NCBI RefSeq assembly: GCF_000754805.1
Contig: NZ_KN150731.1
Span: 4,369,642-4,433,641, forward strand
Direction: 5' to 3'
Origin: Yersinia frederiksenii ATCC 33641
GTDB lineage: Bacteria > Pseudomonadota > Gammaproteobacteria > Enterobacterales > Enterobacteriaceae
DNA length: 64,000 bases
Each line of letters begins with the position of its first letter. The first letter of the stretch is position 1. A program made the position numbers and the translations under genes. Below are positions 26,006 to 36,524 of this stretch, one piece after another. A model generated the notes under the pieces. That model was not told where the DNA came from. It was given only the letters and a program-made list of their open reading frames with translations, and did not search any database.

Positions 26006-27007
26006 ATGAAGCAAGTGGTTTACGTGGCAAGTCCAGACAGTCAGCAGATTCACGTCTGGCAATTAGATTCTGCTGGTAAATTAACCTTACTGCAAACAGT
26101 GGACGTGCCAGGTCAGGTGCAGCCAATGACAATCAACCCGAACCAGCGCCATCTCTATGTTGGGGTTCGTCCTGATTTTGGTATTGTCAGCTACAACATT
26201 AGTGATGAAGGGACTTTGACCGCCGCCGGTATGGCACCTCTGCCGGGTAGCCCGACCCACATTGGCACTGATTTACAAGGTCGTTTCCTGTTCTCTGCTT
26301 CTTATAGTTTCAACTGCGTCAGCATCAGTCCTATTGACGAGCATGGTGTGGTACAAGCACCTATTCAGCAATTAGATGGTCTGCCAGCACCTCACTCGGC
26401 AAATATTGACCCAACTAATCAGATTCTGTTGGTGCCTTGCCTGAAAGAAGACAAAGTGCGGTTATTTGATTTGAGTGTTGATGGCAAATTGACGCCACAT
26501 GCGCAGGCGGATATCACGGTTGCCGCAGGGGCTGGCCCACGTCATATGGCTTTCCATCCCAACCATCAGGTTGCTTATTGCGTGAATGAGCTCAATAGCT
26601 CGGTCGATGTCTACCAAATCACGAATAATGGGCAGAATTATCAGTTAATCCAAACACTGGATGCAATGCCTGCTGATTTCACGGACACCCGTTGGGCGGC
26701 AGATATTCATATCACGCCAAATGGACGTCATCTCTATATCAGCGACCGTACTGCCAGCTTGCTGGGTATTTTCAGTGTCTCTGATGATGGGCGTGAGATT
26801 GCTCTGGTAGGGCATCATCCTACTGAAGCACAGCCGCGCGGCTTTAATATTGACCACAGTGGCAACTTCCTGATCGCATCCGGTCAAAAATCTGATCACA
26901 TTGAAGTCTATCGTATCGACCAGAACCGTGGCCAACTGACCACCTTGGGCCGCTATCCGGTAGGTAAAGGCCCAATGTGGGTGAGTATCGGTATGCCAAA
27001 AGCGTAA
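26006..27007 (+). CDS. pgl: 6-phosphogluconolactonase Pgl
   Basis: Hydrolyses 6-phosphogluconolactone in the oxidative pentose phosphate pathway; the YbhE/Pgl form is a seven-bladed beta-propeller, cytoplasmic. 333 aa, close to the 331 of E. coli. Characteristic stretches: [17 protein letters not shown] at the start, [22 protein letters not shown] in the middle and [23 protein letters not shown] near the end. AAGGAG precedes the ATG. It stands alone and converges with bioA. Confidence 0.96.
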   Translation: MKQVVYVASPDSQQIHVWQLDSAGKLTLLQTVDVPGQVQPMTINPNQRHLYVGVRPDFGIVSYNISDEGTLTAAGMAPLPGSPTHIGTDLQGRFLFSASYSFNCVSISPIDEHGVVQAPIQQLDGLPAPHSANIDPTNQILLVPCLKEDKVRLFDLSVDGKLTPHAQADITVAAGAGPRHMAFHPNHQVAYCVNELNSSVDVYQITNNGQNYQLIQTLDAMPADFTDTRWAADIHITPNGRHLYISDRTASLLGIFSVSDDGREIALVGHHPTEAQPRGFNIDHSGNFLIASGQKSDHIEVYRIDQNRGQLTTLGRYPVGKGPMWVSIGMPKA

Positions 27008-27039
27008 AAAATAACGTCATATTGGTGACAATGTTACCA

Positions 27040-27111
27040 GACGGGGAAATGTACCTAATGGGTCGTAACGGCGTGAGCCGTCGGAGTGCCCATCGGTGCA
27101 GTTGCCCCGTC
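27040..27111. repeat. Nested palindrome between pgl and bioA
   Basis: Three nested arm pairs fold this stretch: GACGGGG with CCCCGTC (outer), ATGGG with CCCAT (middle) and ACGGC with GCCGT (inner, loop GTGA). It lies between the converging pgl and bioA genes. No T-run follows, so it may be a rho-independent-like stop without U-tract or a palindromic intergenic repeat. Confidence 0.6.
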
Positions 27112-27138
27112 AGTCTCGGACTCTTTGCAGCCATATTT

Positions 27139-28413
27139 TTAGCGCTGACCTACCGCCGCAGTCACGGCATCAGTGAGCCGGGCTAGCGCCTGTGGTGAGA
27201 TAATATAAGGCGGCATCAGGTAAATAAGCTTACCAAAGGGCCGGATCCACACCCCGTGTTTGACAAAGCCGCGCTGCAGATGGGCGACGTTAACTGCTTC
27301 TTTCATTTCAACGACGCCGATAGCCCCCAATACCCGCACATCAGCGACCGCTCTGTGTGTTGCCAGTGGCAGTAATGCTTGCTGTAATTGACTTTCTATC
27401 GCTGCAACCTGCTGTTGCCAGTGATTCTCAGCCAACAAACTCAGGCTGGCAGAGGCGACAGCACAAGCCAGTGGATTGGCCATAAATGTTGGCCCGTGCA
27501 TAAAGCACCCGGCAGCACCGTTACTGATAGTTTCTGCCACATTTCGGGTTGTCAAAGTGGCTGATAACGTCAGATAGCCGCCAGTCAGCGCCTTACCCAG
27601 ACAGAGAATATCCGGCACCACCTCGGCATGTTCACAAGCAAACAGCTTGCCGGTACGACCAAAACCGGTAGCGATTTCATCGGCGATCAACAAAATATTA
27701 TGTTGATCGCATAATGCCCGAACCTCACGCAGATAAGCGGGGTGATAGATGCGCATTCCGCCCGCACCTTGCACTATTGGCTCCAAAATCACGGCTGCAA
27801 TCTCGCTGGAGTGCTGGGTTATCATCGCGGCAAAATCCGTGATGTCTTCAGGGTTCCAAGGCTGGTCAAATCGGCATTGTGGCGCGGTAGCAAATAGATT
27901 TTCGGCCAGATAACCCCGATACAAACTGTGCATTGAATTCTGTGGGTCACAAACCGACATCGCACCAAAGGTGTCGCCGTGGTAACCATGACGTAGCGTT
28001 AAAATTCGCGACCGGGGTTCCCCTTTTGCTTGCCAATATTGCAATGCCATTTTCAGCGCCACTTCTACCGCCACCGAGCCAGAATCTGCTAAAAACACAC
28101 ATTCCAGCACAGCAGGAGTGATATCGACTAACTGCTTACAGAGTTTGACTGCCGGTGGATGGGTTATGCCGCCAAACATGACATGCGACATCGTATCCAA
28201 CTGCTGGTGTGCAGCCTGGTTGAGTGCTGGGTGATTGTAACCATGAATGGCGGCCCACCATGACGACATACCATCAATCAAGCGCCGCCCATCTGCCAGT
28301 TGTAACTCAACCCCCTCGGCGGCCACTACCGGATAGCAGGGGAGCGGGTCAGTCATTGAGGTGTAGGGATGCCAGATATGGCGTTGGTCAAAAGCCAGGT
28401 CAGAAGGTGTCAT
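27139..28413 (-). CDS. bioA: Adenosylmethionine-8-amino-7-oxononanoate aminotransferase BioA
   Basis: PLP enzyme that makes 7,8-diaminopelargonate (DAPA) from KAPA using S-adenosylmethionine as amino donor; biotin synthesis step after BioF. 424 aa. Motifs: [10 protein letters not shown] at the start, [36 protein letters not shown] and the PLP lysine in [10 protein letters not shown]. The ATG at 28413 gives [16 protein letters not shown], matching E. coli; a TTG further up at 28443 would run into the operator. Divergent from bioBFCD across a BirA operator. Confidence 0.97.
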   Translation of the reverse strand: MTPSDLAFDQRHIWHPYTSMTDPLPCYPVVAAEGVELQLADGRRLIDGMSSWWAAIHGYNHPALNQAAHQQLDTMSHVMFGGITHPPAVKLCKQLVDITPAVLECVFLADSGSVAVEVALKMALQYWQAKGEPRSRILTLRHGYHGDTFGAMSVCDPQNSMHSLYRGYLAENLFATAPQCRFDQPWNPEDITDFAAMITQHSSEIAAVILEPIVQGAGGMRIYHPAYLREVRALCDQHNILLIADEIATGFGRTGKLFACEHAEVVPDILCLGKALTGGYLTLSATLTTRNVAETISNGAAGCFMHGPTFMANPLACAVASASLSLLAENHWQQQVAAIESQLQQALLPLATHRAVADVRVLGAIGVVEMKEAVNVAHLQRGFVKHGVWIRPFGKLIYLMPPYIISPQALARLTDAVTAAVGQR

Positions 28414-28422
28414 GGAGATCTG

Positions 28423-28456
28423 TTGTAAACCAAATTGATGCAAGAATGGTTGACAG
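28423..28456. promoter_or_regulatory. BirA operator between bioA and bioB
   Basis: TTGTAAACC, 16 bases, GGTTGACAG: the first half is a perfect match to the biotin operator TTGTAAACC-N15/16-GGTTTACAA and the second differs in two bases. It lies in the 99-base divergent spacer, where biotinyl-AMP-loaded BirA would shut both promoters. Confidence 0.9.
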
Positions 28457-28512
28457 TATATCGAGTTTATTTACACTGACGACACTTTTTTCTCTTCCTT
28501 GGAGAAGCCGTA

Positions 28513-29550
28513 ATGGCAAATTATATTCGCTGGACAGTGGGGCAAGCCCAGGCCCTGTTTGAAAAACCGTTGTTGGACTTACTGTTTGAAGCACAGCAAA
28601 TCCATCGTCAGCATTTTGATCCGCGCCAGGTGCAAGTGAGCACACTGTTGTCGATTAAAACCGGTGCTTGCCCAGAAGATTGCAAATATTGCCCGCAAAG
28701 TTCCCGCTATAAAACCGGGCTGGAAAGTGAGCGACTCATGCAGGTTGAGCAAGTATTGGAGTCAGCGAAAAAAGCCAAAGCCGCCGGTTCGACCCGCTTT
28801 TGCATGGGGGCTGCCTGGAAAAATCCCCATGAGCGCGATATGCCTTATCTGGAAAAAATGGTGGAAGGTGTCAAAGCGATGGGCATGGAAACTTGCATGA
28901 CGCTCGGTACACTGGATAAGCAACAAGCTCATCGTCTGGCAGACGCCGGGCTGGACTATTACAACCATAATCTGGACACCTCGCCAGAGTTCTACGGCAG
29001 TATTGTTACCACCCGCAGTTATCAGGAGCGGCTCGATACGCTCAGCGAAGTCCGTGATGCCGGTATCAAAGTGTGCTCTGGAGGGATTGTCGGGTTAGGG
29101 GAAACAGTACGTGACCGCGCCGGATTATTGGTTGAACTGGCGAACTTACCGAAGCCGCCGGAAAGTGTGCCGATCAATATGCTGGTGAAAGTGAAAGGCA
29201 CGCCGCTGGAAAATAACGAGGATGTGGATGCCTTTGAGTTCATTCGTACTATTGCGGTAGCCCGAATCATGATGCCAACCTCTTATGTGCGGCTTTCCGC
29301 CGGGCGTGAGCAAATGAATGAGCAGACTCAGGCCATGTGCTTTATGGCGGGGGCTAACTCCATCTTCTACGGCTGCAAACTACTGACCACACCCAATCCG
29401 GAAGAAGATAAAGATTTGCAGTTGTTCCGCAAGTTGGGGCTGAACCCGCAACAGACAGCAACGGATAAAGGTGATCACGAGCAGCAGCAAGTGTTGACCG
29501 AGCAATTATTGCATGCTGACAGTGCTCAATTTTATAACGCGGCAGTCTGA
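28513..29550 (+). CDS. bioB: Biotin synthase BioB
   Basis: Radical SAM enzyme inserting sulfur into dethiobiotin, the last biotin step. 345 aa, as in E. coli (346). The SAM cluster motif [12 protein letters not shown] is near residue 53; other family stretches are [13 protein letters not shown] and the [2Fe-2S] ligand arginine region ([11 protein letters not shown]). GGAGAAG precedes the ATG. First of bioBFCD; its stop overlaps bioF. Confidence 0.98.
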   Translation: MANYIRWTVGQAQALFEKPLLDLLFEAQQIHRQHFDPRQVQVSTLLSIKTGACPEDCKYCPQSSRYKTGLESERLMQVEQVLESAKKAKAAGSTRFCMGAAWKNPHERDMPYLEKMVEGVKAMGMETCMTLGTLDKQQAHRLADAGLDYYNHNLDTSPEFYGSIVTTRSYQERLDTLSEVRDAGIKVCSGGIVGLGETVRDRAGLLVELANLPKPPESVPINMLVKVKGTPLENNEDVDAFEFIRTIAVARIMMPTSYVRLSAGREQMNEQTQAMCFMAGANSIFYGCKLLTTPNPEEDKDLQLFRKLGLNPQQTATDKGDHEQQQVLTEQLLHADSAQFYNAAV

Positions 29551-30701
29551 TGAGTTGGCAAAACAAGATAGAAAGTGGTCTGCAACAGCGGCGCGAGGCC
29601 TCGGCTTATCGTGCTCGTCAAGTGAATGACCGCGCCAATGGGCGTTGGCTGCAATTAGCTGGGCAAGGTTATCTTAACTTTTCCAGCAATGATTATTTGG
29701 GGCTCAGTCAGGATCCCGATGTGATTTCTGCCTGGCAGCAAGGGGCATCGCGCTATGGTGTGGGTAGCGGCGGCTCCGGCCATGTCACCGGCTATAGTCA
29801 GCCACATGCTCAACTGGAACAGCAGCTTGCTGACTGGTTGGGTTATCCACGCGCCTTATTATTTATCTCCGGTTATGCTGCGAATCAAGGGGTTCTGGCG
29901 GCCTTAGCTGGCGCAGATGACCGAATCTTGGCGGATAAACTCAGTCATGCTTCTTTGCTGGAAGCGGCAGCGCACTCTCCCGCCCAATTGCGACGTTTCG
30001 CCCATAATCAAGCCGATTCACTACAAAACCTGCTCAATAAGCCCTGTTCTGGGCAAACTTTGGTGATTACCGAGGGGGTTTTTAGTATGGATGGCGACAG
30101 TGCACCATTGGCTGCTTTGCAGCAACACACTGCTGCTGCCGGGAGTTGGTTATTAGTCGACGATGCACATGGTATTGGCGTCCGCGGTGATGCGGGTCGC
30201 GGCAGTTGTTGGGATCAAGGGGTTAAACCTGAACTGCTAGTGGTCACTTTTGGTAAAGCATTTGGCCTAAGTGGCGCGGCAGTGTTGTGTCAGGAACCGG
30301 TGGCCGAATACTTGCTGCAATATGCACGTCACCTGATTTACAGCACGGCGATGCCGCCGGCTCAGGCCTGTGCCTTACAAGCCGCATTAGTACGTATTCA
30401 ACAAGGTGATGATTTACGCCAGCAACTCCAACAGCGTATTGCACAATTTCGTCGCGGTGCAGCCGAGTTACCACTGCAATTAGGGGTATCTGAAACGGCC
30501 ATTCAGCCACTGTTGGTGGGGGATAATCAGCAAACTTTAGCATTGGCAGAGCAACTGCGAGCTGCGGGTCTATGGGTGACGGCTATCCGCCCACCGACGG
30601 TTCCACCGGGGGGAGCCAGGTTGCGTATTACTTTGAGTGCCGCTCACCAAAGTGATGATATTGACCGATTATTGGAGGTGCTTCATGGCATATGCCACTG
30701 A
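29550..30701 (+). CDS. bioF: 8-amino-7-oxononanoate synthase BioF
   Basis: PLP enzyme condensing pimeloyl-ACP (or CoA) with alanine to KAPA. 383 aa, normal. Motifs: [15 protein letters not shown] near residue 45, [22 protein letters not shown] and the PLP lysine in [13 protein letters not shown]. Its start overlaps the bioB stop (TGATG) and its end overlaps bioC by 17 bases. Confidence 0.97.
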   Translation: MSWQNKIESGLQQRREASAYRARQVNDRANGRWLQLAGQGYLNFSSNDYLGLSQDPDVISAWQQGASRYGVGSGGSGHVTGYSQPHAQLEQQLADWLGYPRALLFISGYAANQGVLAALAGADDRILADKLSHASLLEAAAHSPAQLRRFAHNQADSLQNLLNKPCSGQTLVITEGVFSMDGDSAPLAALQQHTAAAGSWLLVDDAHGIGVRGDAGRGSCWDQGVKPELLVVTFGKAFGLSGAAVLCQEPVAEYLLQYARHLIYSTAMPPAQACALQAALVRIQQGDDLRQQLQQRIAQFRRGAAELPLQLGVSETAIQPLLVGDNQQTLALAEQLRAAGLWVTAIRPPTVPPGGARLRITLSAAHQSDDIDRLLEVLHGICH

Positions 30702-31497
30702 AAATTTGCACTCGATGTGGGTCAATAAACCAAAAGCGAATAAATCAATAATCAATAAACCGGCGATTGCTGCGGCATTCAGTCGGGCGGCGGGTAGCTA
30801 CGATACCGCGGCTGACTTGCAGCGCGAAGCGGGTGATATTTTGCTGGCATTGGGGGCGCAACATCCTGGTAGGTCAGTGCTGGATGCCGGGTGTGGTACC
30901 GGTCATTTTAGCCGCCGGTGGCGCGAGCTGGGCAAACATGTCATTGCACTGGATCTGGCGGCGGGCATGCTCGTGCATGCTCGGCAACAGCAGGCGGCTG
31001 ACGACTATCTGCTGGGTGATATTGAATATATTCCACTACCGGATCACTGCGTTGATATCTGTTTTAGCAATTTAGTGGTGCAGTGGTGCGCTGATTTGCC
31101 GCTGGCGCTGGCTGAACTGCATCGGGTCACTCGACCGGGAGGCGTGATTTTATTTTCTACTCTGGCAAGTGGCTCTCTTGATGAGTTGGGGCAGGCGTGG
31201 CAGCAGGTTGATGGTAAACGGCATGTGAACGATTTTCTTTCATTTCAGCATATTAGCGCTGCTTGTCAAGGGTATCGACATACTTTGACACCGCAGTTAC
31301 ACCAACAGCAGTTTCCTGATGTCATCACACTTATGCGCTCGCTACAGGGCATTGGCGCCACGCATTTGCATCAGGGGCGTGAGGCGGGGTTAAGTGGTCG
31401 CCAACGCCTGATGGCGCTGCAACGAGCTTATAGCACGCAATCTGGCTACTACCCGCTAAGTTACCATCTAGTTTATGGGGTTATTTATCGTGACTAA
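30685..31497 (+). CDS. bioC: Malonyl-ACP O-methyltransferase BioC
   Basis: Methylates malonyl-ACP so that fatty acid synthesis can make the pimeloyl chain for biotin. 270 aa, about 20 longer than E. coli because of an N-terminal extension ([20 protein letters not shown]). SAM-binding motif [15 protein letters not shown] near residue 72; family features FSNLVVQWC and the end [12 protein letters not shown]. The ATG at 30685 follows GGAGGTGC inside bioF. A later start at ATCAATAAACC is not possible (no Met), so the extension seems real. Confidence 0.95.
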   Translation: MAYATENLHSMWVNKPKANKSIINKPAIAAAFSRAAGSYDTAADLQREAGDILLALGAQHPGRSVLDAGCGTGHFSRRWRELGKHVIALDLAAGMLVHARQQQAADDYLLGDIEYIPLPDHCVDICFSNLVVQWCADLPLALAELHRVTRPGGVILFSTLASGSLDELGQAWQQVDGKRHVNDFLSFQHISAACQGYRHTLTPQLHQQQFPDVITLMRSLQGIGATHLHQGREAGLSGRQRLMALQRAYSTQSGYYPLSYHLVYGVIYRD

Positions 31498-32209
31498 ACG
31501 TTGGTTTATTACCGGCACGGATACTGATGTCGGTAAAACTGTTGCTAGCTGTGCATTACTGCAAGCCGCGGCACTGATGGGCTACCATACCGCAGGGTAT
31601 AAACCGGTGGCATCGGGTAGCCAGATGACGGCTGATGGTTTACGCAATAGTGATGCTTTGGCATTACAGGCTAATAGCACCGAAGTGTTGAGTTATTCGC
31701 AGGTCAATCCGCTGACCTTGCTAGAAGCGACCTCACCACATATAGCTAGCCTCAGTGAAGGGTGCGAGATTCATTTGTCTACTTTATCGCAAGGCTTACG
31801 ACAGCTTGAACAAACCGCGGATTGGGTACTGGTTGAAGGGGCTGGGGGATGGTTTACACCGCTTTCGCCACAAGCGACTTTTGCCGATTGGGTACAGCAG
31901 GAGCAATTGCCGGTCATTATGGTTGTTGGGGTAAAGCTGGGGTGCATTAATCATGCTTTACTGACGGCTTTGGCTATCCAGCAGGCAGGGTTGACTCTGG
32001 CAGGGTGGGTGGCTAATGAGGTTATCCCTGCCGGGTCGCGGCAAACTGAATATTTGGCAACATTGATACGGATGATAAACGCGCCATTACTGGGGGTTAT
32101 CCCGCATCTGACAGATCTTGTTGCATCTCCAGTAACGGAGCTCCGTGATCTGGGGTGTTATTTGGATTTGAGCTTACTGACGAGCGAAAAGATAAGTTCT
32201 GTGAATTGA
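31490..32209 (+). CDS. bioD: Dethiobiotin synthetase BioD
   Basis: ATP-dependent carboxylation of DAPA to dethiobiotin. About 239 aa. P-loop FITGTDTDVGKTVASCA at the N-terminus, YKPVASGSQ, and VEGAGGWFTPLS in the middle are standard. I chose the GTG at 31490, which aligns with the E. coli start and overlaps the bioC end; an ATG at 31475 would add five residues and cannot be excluded. Last gene of the operon, followed by a terminator. Confidence 0.95.
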   Translation: MTKRWFITGTDTDVGKTVASCALLQAAALMGYHTAGYKPVASGSQMTADGLRNSDALALQANSTEVLSYSQVNPLTLLEATSPHIASLSEGCEIHLSTLSQGLRQLEQTADWVLVEGAGGWFTPLSPQATFADWVQQEQLPVIMVVGVKLGCINHALLTALAIQQAGLTLAGWVANEVIPAGSRQTEYLATLIRMINAPLLGVIPHLTDLVASPVTELRDLGCYLDLSLLTSEKISSVN

Positions 32210-32243
32210 AGGTGAGATGAGTTAAAGGTAATAGAGAAAATAG

Positions 32244-32270
32244 GGGCTAATTGAGACGATTAGCCCTTTA
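32244..32270 (+). terminator. Terminator after bioD
   Basis: GGGCTAAT / ATTAGCCC arms, 7-base loop, followed by TTTAAT, 35 bases after the bioD stop. Confidence 0.85.
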
Positions 32271-32314
32271 ATATAGGAACGGATCCACCAGTGCGAAGAG
32301 CGCTGTAAGCCATA

Positions 32315-33025
32315 TCAACTGGCCAAATGCTCAATAATCATATTCTCGTCCAATTGATCTAATGTCCCTTGTGCCACATTTCTCCCTCCTGCCATTAGGC
32401 AGAACCTGTCGGCAACGTGTTGAATAAAAGGTAACCGGTGCTCAACCAGTAATATTGTCATACCCAGGCTACGGCTGAGTTGGTACAAGATATTGCCGAT
32501 ATCTTCACTGAGTGGCGGTAATGTACCGCTTCCCGGTTCATCAAGAATAAGCAGCTCTGGCTCGGCAACCAGTGCTCTGGCGATAGCCAACTGTTGTTGC
32601 TGATTCCGAGTGAGTTCCCCGCCGCGCTGGCTGCGTTTGTCATATAACAGGGGGAATAAATCAAAAACCCAACCGGGAATATGATGTGATTTATGTCGCC
32701 CTGCTAACACGGCGATCAGCATATTTTCCTCGACACTCAATTGAGAGAAGATTTGCTGTCCTTGTGGCACATAGCCAATGCCTAGCGCATTGCGCCCCTC
32801 CACCGGCTGTTGTAGCAAGTTCTGTGGCGGTTCATGGTTAGGCTGCCAGATCATGGTGCCACTCTTAATTGGCAGGTGCCCCATGATGCAATTAATTAAC
32901 GTGGTTTTACCTACGCCGTTGCGGCCAATCAGGCAAGTACATTGGCCACGAGGAAGCTCCAGATTGATATCCCATAAGATATGATTCTGGCCATAGTATT
33001 GATTTACAGCGGTTAAACTCAGCAT
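32315..33025 (-). CDS. Orphan UrtE-like ABC ATPase with altered signature motif
   Basis: ABC ATP-binding protein of 236 aa, most like the urea / branched-chain amino acid importer ATPases (UrtE, LivF type): MLSLTAVNQYYGQNHILWDI start, Walker A LIGRNGVGKTTL, Q-loop GYVPQGQQIF, FDLFPLLYDKRSQRGGEL, Walker B LLILDEPGSGTLPP and H-loop LLVEHR. The signature, normally LSGGQQQQL in this group, reads LTRNQQQQLAIARAL, losing both glycines, which are important for ATP binding across the dimer. No permease or binding protein is adjacent. It may be a diverging copy of urtE from the urt operon at the window end, or an ATPase adapted to another role. The start ATG has AGGAG at 5-9 bases. Confidence 0.8.
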   Translation of the reverse strand: MLSLTAVNQYYGQNHILWDINLELPRGQCTCLIGRNGVGKTTLINCIMGHLPIKSGTMIWQPNHEPPQNLLQQPVEGRNALGIGYVPQGQQIFSQLSVEENMLIAVLAGRHKSHHIPGWVFDLFPLLYDKRSQRGGELTRNQQQQLAIARALVAEPELLILDEPGSGTLPPLSEDIGNILYQLSRSLGMTILLVEHRLPFIQHVADRFCLMAGGRNVAQGTLDQLDENMIIEHLAS

Positions 33026-33377
33026 CAGTGCTTCTCCTCAGTCGATCTCAGTAGTTCACAGGTATCCCGGTGTTCTGTAACGGCTAGTGAAGGATTAACC
33101 AGCAAATCTGCATACTTGATAGCGGCAGTACAGCATAAAACACCACGTCTCTAGCGGATGGTTGTTAGTGTAAATTGAGGTAAAGTTGGCTAATTGAGGC
33201 ATAAAATGGCTTCAACCGGCTATTTTTACCCCTTATCATCCCGCTTATAGGGAATTCTTAGCCAAAAGACGCTATGCACTGCTTTAGCGCATTTCCCTTT
33301 TATTACTCTGTTTCCCAGAAATATAAAGCAACTCTTGGGCCAAGTTGCCTTGGCCCCAGTCAAAATGTGTATGTTAA

Positions 33378-33587
33378 CGGACTGTAAATGGTTTTAACGC
33401 AATAGGGTCTCTTAAAACGGCTAAGGCGATAGCAGGAAACAGCGGTGAACAGTACTTCGTTGCACTTAAGCAGTGCTATAACGAAAATAATGGTGCAGCA
33501 AAAATAGAATCGTCAAAAGTGGTTGAGTGGCAGTACATGAAGACCAACTTTATAGAATTAGCAAATAGTATGCTTAGTACTTATTGA
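33378..33587 (+). pseudogene. Possible gene remnant, 69 codons without a start
   Basis: An open frame after an in-frame stop at 33375. It encodes protein-like sequence, for example NGFNAIGSLKTAKAIAGNSG, EQYFVALKQCYNENNGAA and WQYMKTNFIELANSML, but has no Met before its last 16 codons and no ribosome site. A second open stretch in another frame (33273-33386, MHCFSAFPFYYSV...) runs into it. Together they may be a frameshifted remnant. I recognise no family, and chance is possible. Confidence 0.25.
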
Positions 33588-33699
33588 AATATGCGGTGAA
33601 ATAAAAATGTAAAAAAAACACTAAAAAAGCCAGTTTGTTTATATTTCTTCGTTAAGCGGTGCTTTTCGCCAACACGCGGCCTTCATGGGCTTGGATGAG

Positions 33700-33722
33700 T
33701 TATCCACCATTCCTGTGGATAA
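33700..33722. promoter_or_regulatory. Inverted pair of DnaA-box-like sites
   Basis: TTATCCACC (33700-33708) and TGTGGATAA (33714-33722) face each other 5 bases apart. The second is an exact DnaA box (TTATCCACA on the minus strand). A DnaA site is also known near E. coli uvrB. Confidence 0.6.
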
Positions 33723-34024
33723 CCTTGTGCATTAGCGATAGAAAACTAATGACAAGCGAGAGCGGACGCGGCTTTGGCTCCTGTTGTCTGGATTCTCTAC
33801 TTTTTAATAATTATGTTATTTATCAATTAATTAATTAAAATCAAGCGTTCGGAAATTATAACTTTGATGGATGGATGATCTTTAATCAATTAACCATCAA
33901 TAATGTGTTTATGTTAATGCTTGGGGATAAAAACGCTTTTAGAGTGCAAATGTAAGTAACATGTCACTGTAACGATGCAAGCAAGGTTGCTGTTGAGCAA
34001 ATTAAGACATTTTAGTGTTTGAAG

Positions 34025-34040
34025 CTGGTTTTATATCCAG
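34025..34040 (+). promoter_or_regulatory. LexA (SOS) box upstream of uvrB
   Basis: CTGGTTTTATATCCAG has the CTG-N10-CAG form and resembles the E. coli uvrB box CTGTTTTTTTATCCAG. It ends 82 bases before the uvrB start. Confidence 0.8.
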
Positions 34041-34122
34041 TATCATGGCGGTGGCAAAAATCTATGGGGCTTTCATAATTAGCCTCCTGACAGTGTGCAT
34101 TTCTCGGGCGGGTAGCAAATTC

Positions 34123-36135
34123 ATGAGTAAACCATTCAAACTACATTCTGAGTTTAAACCAGCAGGTGATCAGCCTGAGGCCATTCGTAAACTGGAAGAA
34201 GGGCTGGAAAATGGTTTGGCCCATCAGACACTGTTGGGGGTTACGGGGTCGGGCAAAACCTTTACAGTGGCGAATGTGATTGCCGACTTGAATCGTCCAA
34301 CAATGGTATTAGCGCCGAATAAAACATTGGCGGCCCAACTTTATGGCGAGATGAAAGAGTTCTTTCCCGAGAATGCGGTGGAATATTTTGTCTCCTACTA
34401 TGATTACTATCAGCCCGAAGCCTATGTCCCAAGTTCTGATACCTTTATCGAGAAAGACTCCTCGGTAAACGAGCATATCGAGCAGATGCGGCTCTCTGCG
34501 ACCAAAGCATTATTGGAGCGGCGGGATGTGGTGGTGGTAGCCTCGGTCTCTGCTATTTATGGCTTGGGTGACCCTGATTTATACCTGAAAATGATGCTAC
34601 ATCTGACCAAGGGGATGATTATTGATCAACGCTCAATTTTGCGTCGCTTATCAGAGCTGCAATACAGCCGTAATGATCAGGTATTTCAGCGCGGTACTTT
34701 CCGTGTACGCGGTGAGGTGATTGATATCTTCCCCGCAGAGTCTGATGAGTGGGCGCTGCGGGTTGAGTTGTTTGATGAAGAGGTTGAACGGCTATCAATA
34801 TTTGACCCGTTAACAGGCCAGTTACAGCATGAAGTTCCACGTTTTACTGTTTATCCTAAGACTCACTATGTTACCCCGCGAGAGCGTATTTTGCAGGCGA
34901 TGGAGGAGATCAAAGTTGAGCTGGCAGAGCGGCGTAAAGTGTTGCTTGCCAATAATAAGTTGTTGGAAGAACAGCGGCTTACCCAGCGAACTCAGTTTGA
35001 CCTTGAAATGATGAATGAGCTGGGCTATTGCTCTGGCATTGAAAACTACTCGCGCTATCTTTCTGGCCGTGGGCCGGGTGAAGCGCCACCAACACTATTC
35101 GACTATCTGCCAGCCGACGGTTTGCTGATTGTTGATGAGTCCCACGTCACGATTCCGCAAATCGGCGGTATGTACAAAGGTGACCGGTCGCGTAAAGAAA
35201 CATTGGTGGAATATGGTTTTCGGCTGCCATCAGCGTTGGACAACCGTCCAATGCGCTTTGAAGAATTTGAGGCATTAGCCCCTCAGACTATCTATGTTTC
35301 AGCGACTCCGGGCAAATATGAGCTAGAGAAATCCGGTGGTGAGGTTGTTGATCAGGTGGTTCGTCCGACTGGCTTACTTGATCCACTGATTGAAGTTCGC
35401 CCGGTCGCAACACAGGTGGATGATTTGCTATCCGAAATCCGCATTCGTGCCGCGATTAACGAGCGCGTATTGGTCACCACATTGACCAAACGTATGGCCG
35501 AAGACTTGACGGAGTATCTGGAGGAGCATGGTGCCCGTGTACGTTATCTGCATTCCGATATTGATACCGTTGAGCGAGTAGAGATTATTCGTGATTTACG
35601 TTTGGGTGAATTTGATGTGCTGGTAGGCATCAACTTGCTGCGAGAAGGGCTGGATATGCCAGAGGTTTCACTGGTTGCCATTTTGGATGCTGATAAAGAA
35701 GGTTTCTTGCGCTCTGAACGTTCCTTAATTCAGACAATTGGTCGTGCGGCACGCAATCTCAATGGTAAAGCGATTCTCTACGGCGACAGAATCACGGCCT
35801 CGATGGAAAAAGCCATTGGCGAAACCGAGCGGCGGCGGGCAAAACAGCAAGCTTACAATGAAGAGCGCGGCATTATTCCACAGGGGCTCAACAAGAAGAT
35901 TGGCGATATTCTGCAACTGGGCCAGCCTTCTATGCGGGGTAAAGGCAAAGGGCGGGGTGGTAAAGTGGCCGATACCAATAACTACCAATCACTGCCGCCT
36001 AAAGCGCTTGATCAGAAAATCCGTGAGCTTGAAGCGAAAATGTACACTCACGCACAGAATCTTGAGTTTGAACAAGCAGCTGAATTGCGTGACCAGGTTC
36101 ATCAGTTGCGCCAGCAGTTTATTGCAATATCTTGA
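34123..36135 (+). CDS. uvrB: Excinuclease ABC subunit UvrB
   Basis: Central helicase-like subunit of nucleotide excision repair; takes over damaged DNA from UvrA and recruits UvrC. 670 aa. Walker [11 protein letters not shown] near residue 40, the beta-hairpin region [12 protein letters not shown] near 95, DESH box near 340, helicase motif [14 protein letters not shown] near 540 and the C-terminal UVR coiled coil ([19 protein letters not shown]) that binds UvrC. The ATG at 34123 gives [11 protein letters not shown], as in E. coli; the frame from 34015 would place the LexA box inside the coding region. SOS control is expected from the box. Confidence 0.98.
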   Translation: MSKPFKLHSEFKPAGDQPEAIRKLEEGLENGLAHQTLLGVTGSGKTFTVANVIADLNRPTMVLAPNKTLAAQLYGEMKEFFPENAVEYFVSYYDYYQPEAYVPSSDTFIEKDSSVNEHIEQMRLSATKALLERRDVVVVASVSAIYGLGDPDLYLKMMLHLTKGMIIDQRSILRRLSELQYSRNDQVFQRGTFRVRGEVIDIFPAESDEWALRVELFDEEVERLSIFDPLTGQLQHEVPRFTVYPKTHYVTPRERILQAMEEIKVELAERRKVLLANNKLLEEQRLTQRTQFDLEMMNELGYCSGIENYSRYLSGRGPGEAPPTLFDYLPADGLLIVDESHVTIPQIGGMYKGDRSRKETLVEYGFRLPSALDNRPMRFEEFEALAPQTIYVSATPGKYELEKSGGEVVDQVVRPTGLLDPLIEVRPVATQVDDLLSEIRIRAAINERVLVTTLTKRMAEDLTEYLEEHGARVRYLHSDIDTVERVEIIRDLRLGEFDVLVGINLLREGLDMPEVSLVAILDADKEGFLRSERSLIQTIGRAARNLNGKAILYGDRITASMEKAIGETERRRAKQQAYNEERGIIPQGLNKKIGDILQLGQPSMRGKGKGRGGKVADTNNYQSLPPKALDQKIRELEAKMYTHAQNLEFEQAAELRDQVHQLRQQFIAIS

Positions 36136-36140
36136 TGGTC

Positions 36141-36162
36141 AGCGGCTCACTTTGTGAGTCCG
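36141..36162 (+). terminator. Hairpin after uvrB
   Basis: GCGG-CTCAC and GTGAG-TCCGC pair with one bulge around TTT, directly after the uvrB stop. There is no T-run, so it is a weak terminator candidate. Confidence 0.4.
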
Positions 36163-36270
36163 CAGAATGATGGATATGAAAAATTAAGAATTTCTGCTTG
36201 TCGCATCAACCGAACCTGATTAAGGTGTGCGGCTGATAAAATCGTCATCGAATAATGCGCGAGATAAATA

Positions 36271-36519
36271 ATGAGCGACCACTTATCCAAAGATCCATTG
36301 CACGGTATTACATTGGAGCAGTTACTGACCAAGTTGGTGGAGCACTATGGTTGGGAAGAACTGGCATACCGCATCCAGATCAACTGTTTCATTAGCGATC
36401 CCAGCATTAAATCTAGCCTGAAATTTTTACGCCGCACGCCATGGGCGCGGGCCAAAGTAGAAGCGTTATACATCCATATGAATAACAATGCAGCTCTGCA
36501 AGAACAGGCCAAAAAGTAA
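36271..36519 (+). CDS. VF530-family (DUF2132) DNA-binding protein
   Basis: 82-aa protein with the family pattern [24 protein letters not shown], then [24 protein letters not shown] and KVEALYI. The family is named after Vibrio VF530, whose structure has a DNA-binding helical fold related to SAP-like domains; the role is not known. It converges with yvcK, only 5 bases apart. The start ATG is preceded by GAGATAA. Confidence 0.88.
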   Translation: MSDHLSKDPLHGITLEQLLTKLVEHYGWEELAYRIQINCFISDPSIKSSLKFLRRTPWARAKVEALYIHMNNNAALQEQAKK

Positions 36520-36524
36520 TCTTT

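Larger units (their letters stand above)
33026..34122. other. 1.1-kb spacer before uvrB
   Basis: Long non-coding stretch that separates the UrtE-like gene from uvrB. It holds an open stretch without a start at 33378-33587 (listed separately), a pair of DnaA-box-like sites at 33700-33722 and a LexA-like box at 34025-34040. I see no tRNA or complete gene. Confidence 0.5.

Noticed and set aside
34015-34122. N-terminal extension of UvrB
   Set aside because: It would contain the LexA box; the family start is [11 protein letters not shown] at 34123.
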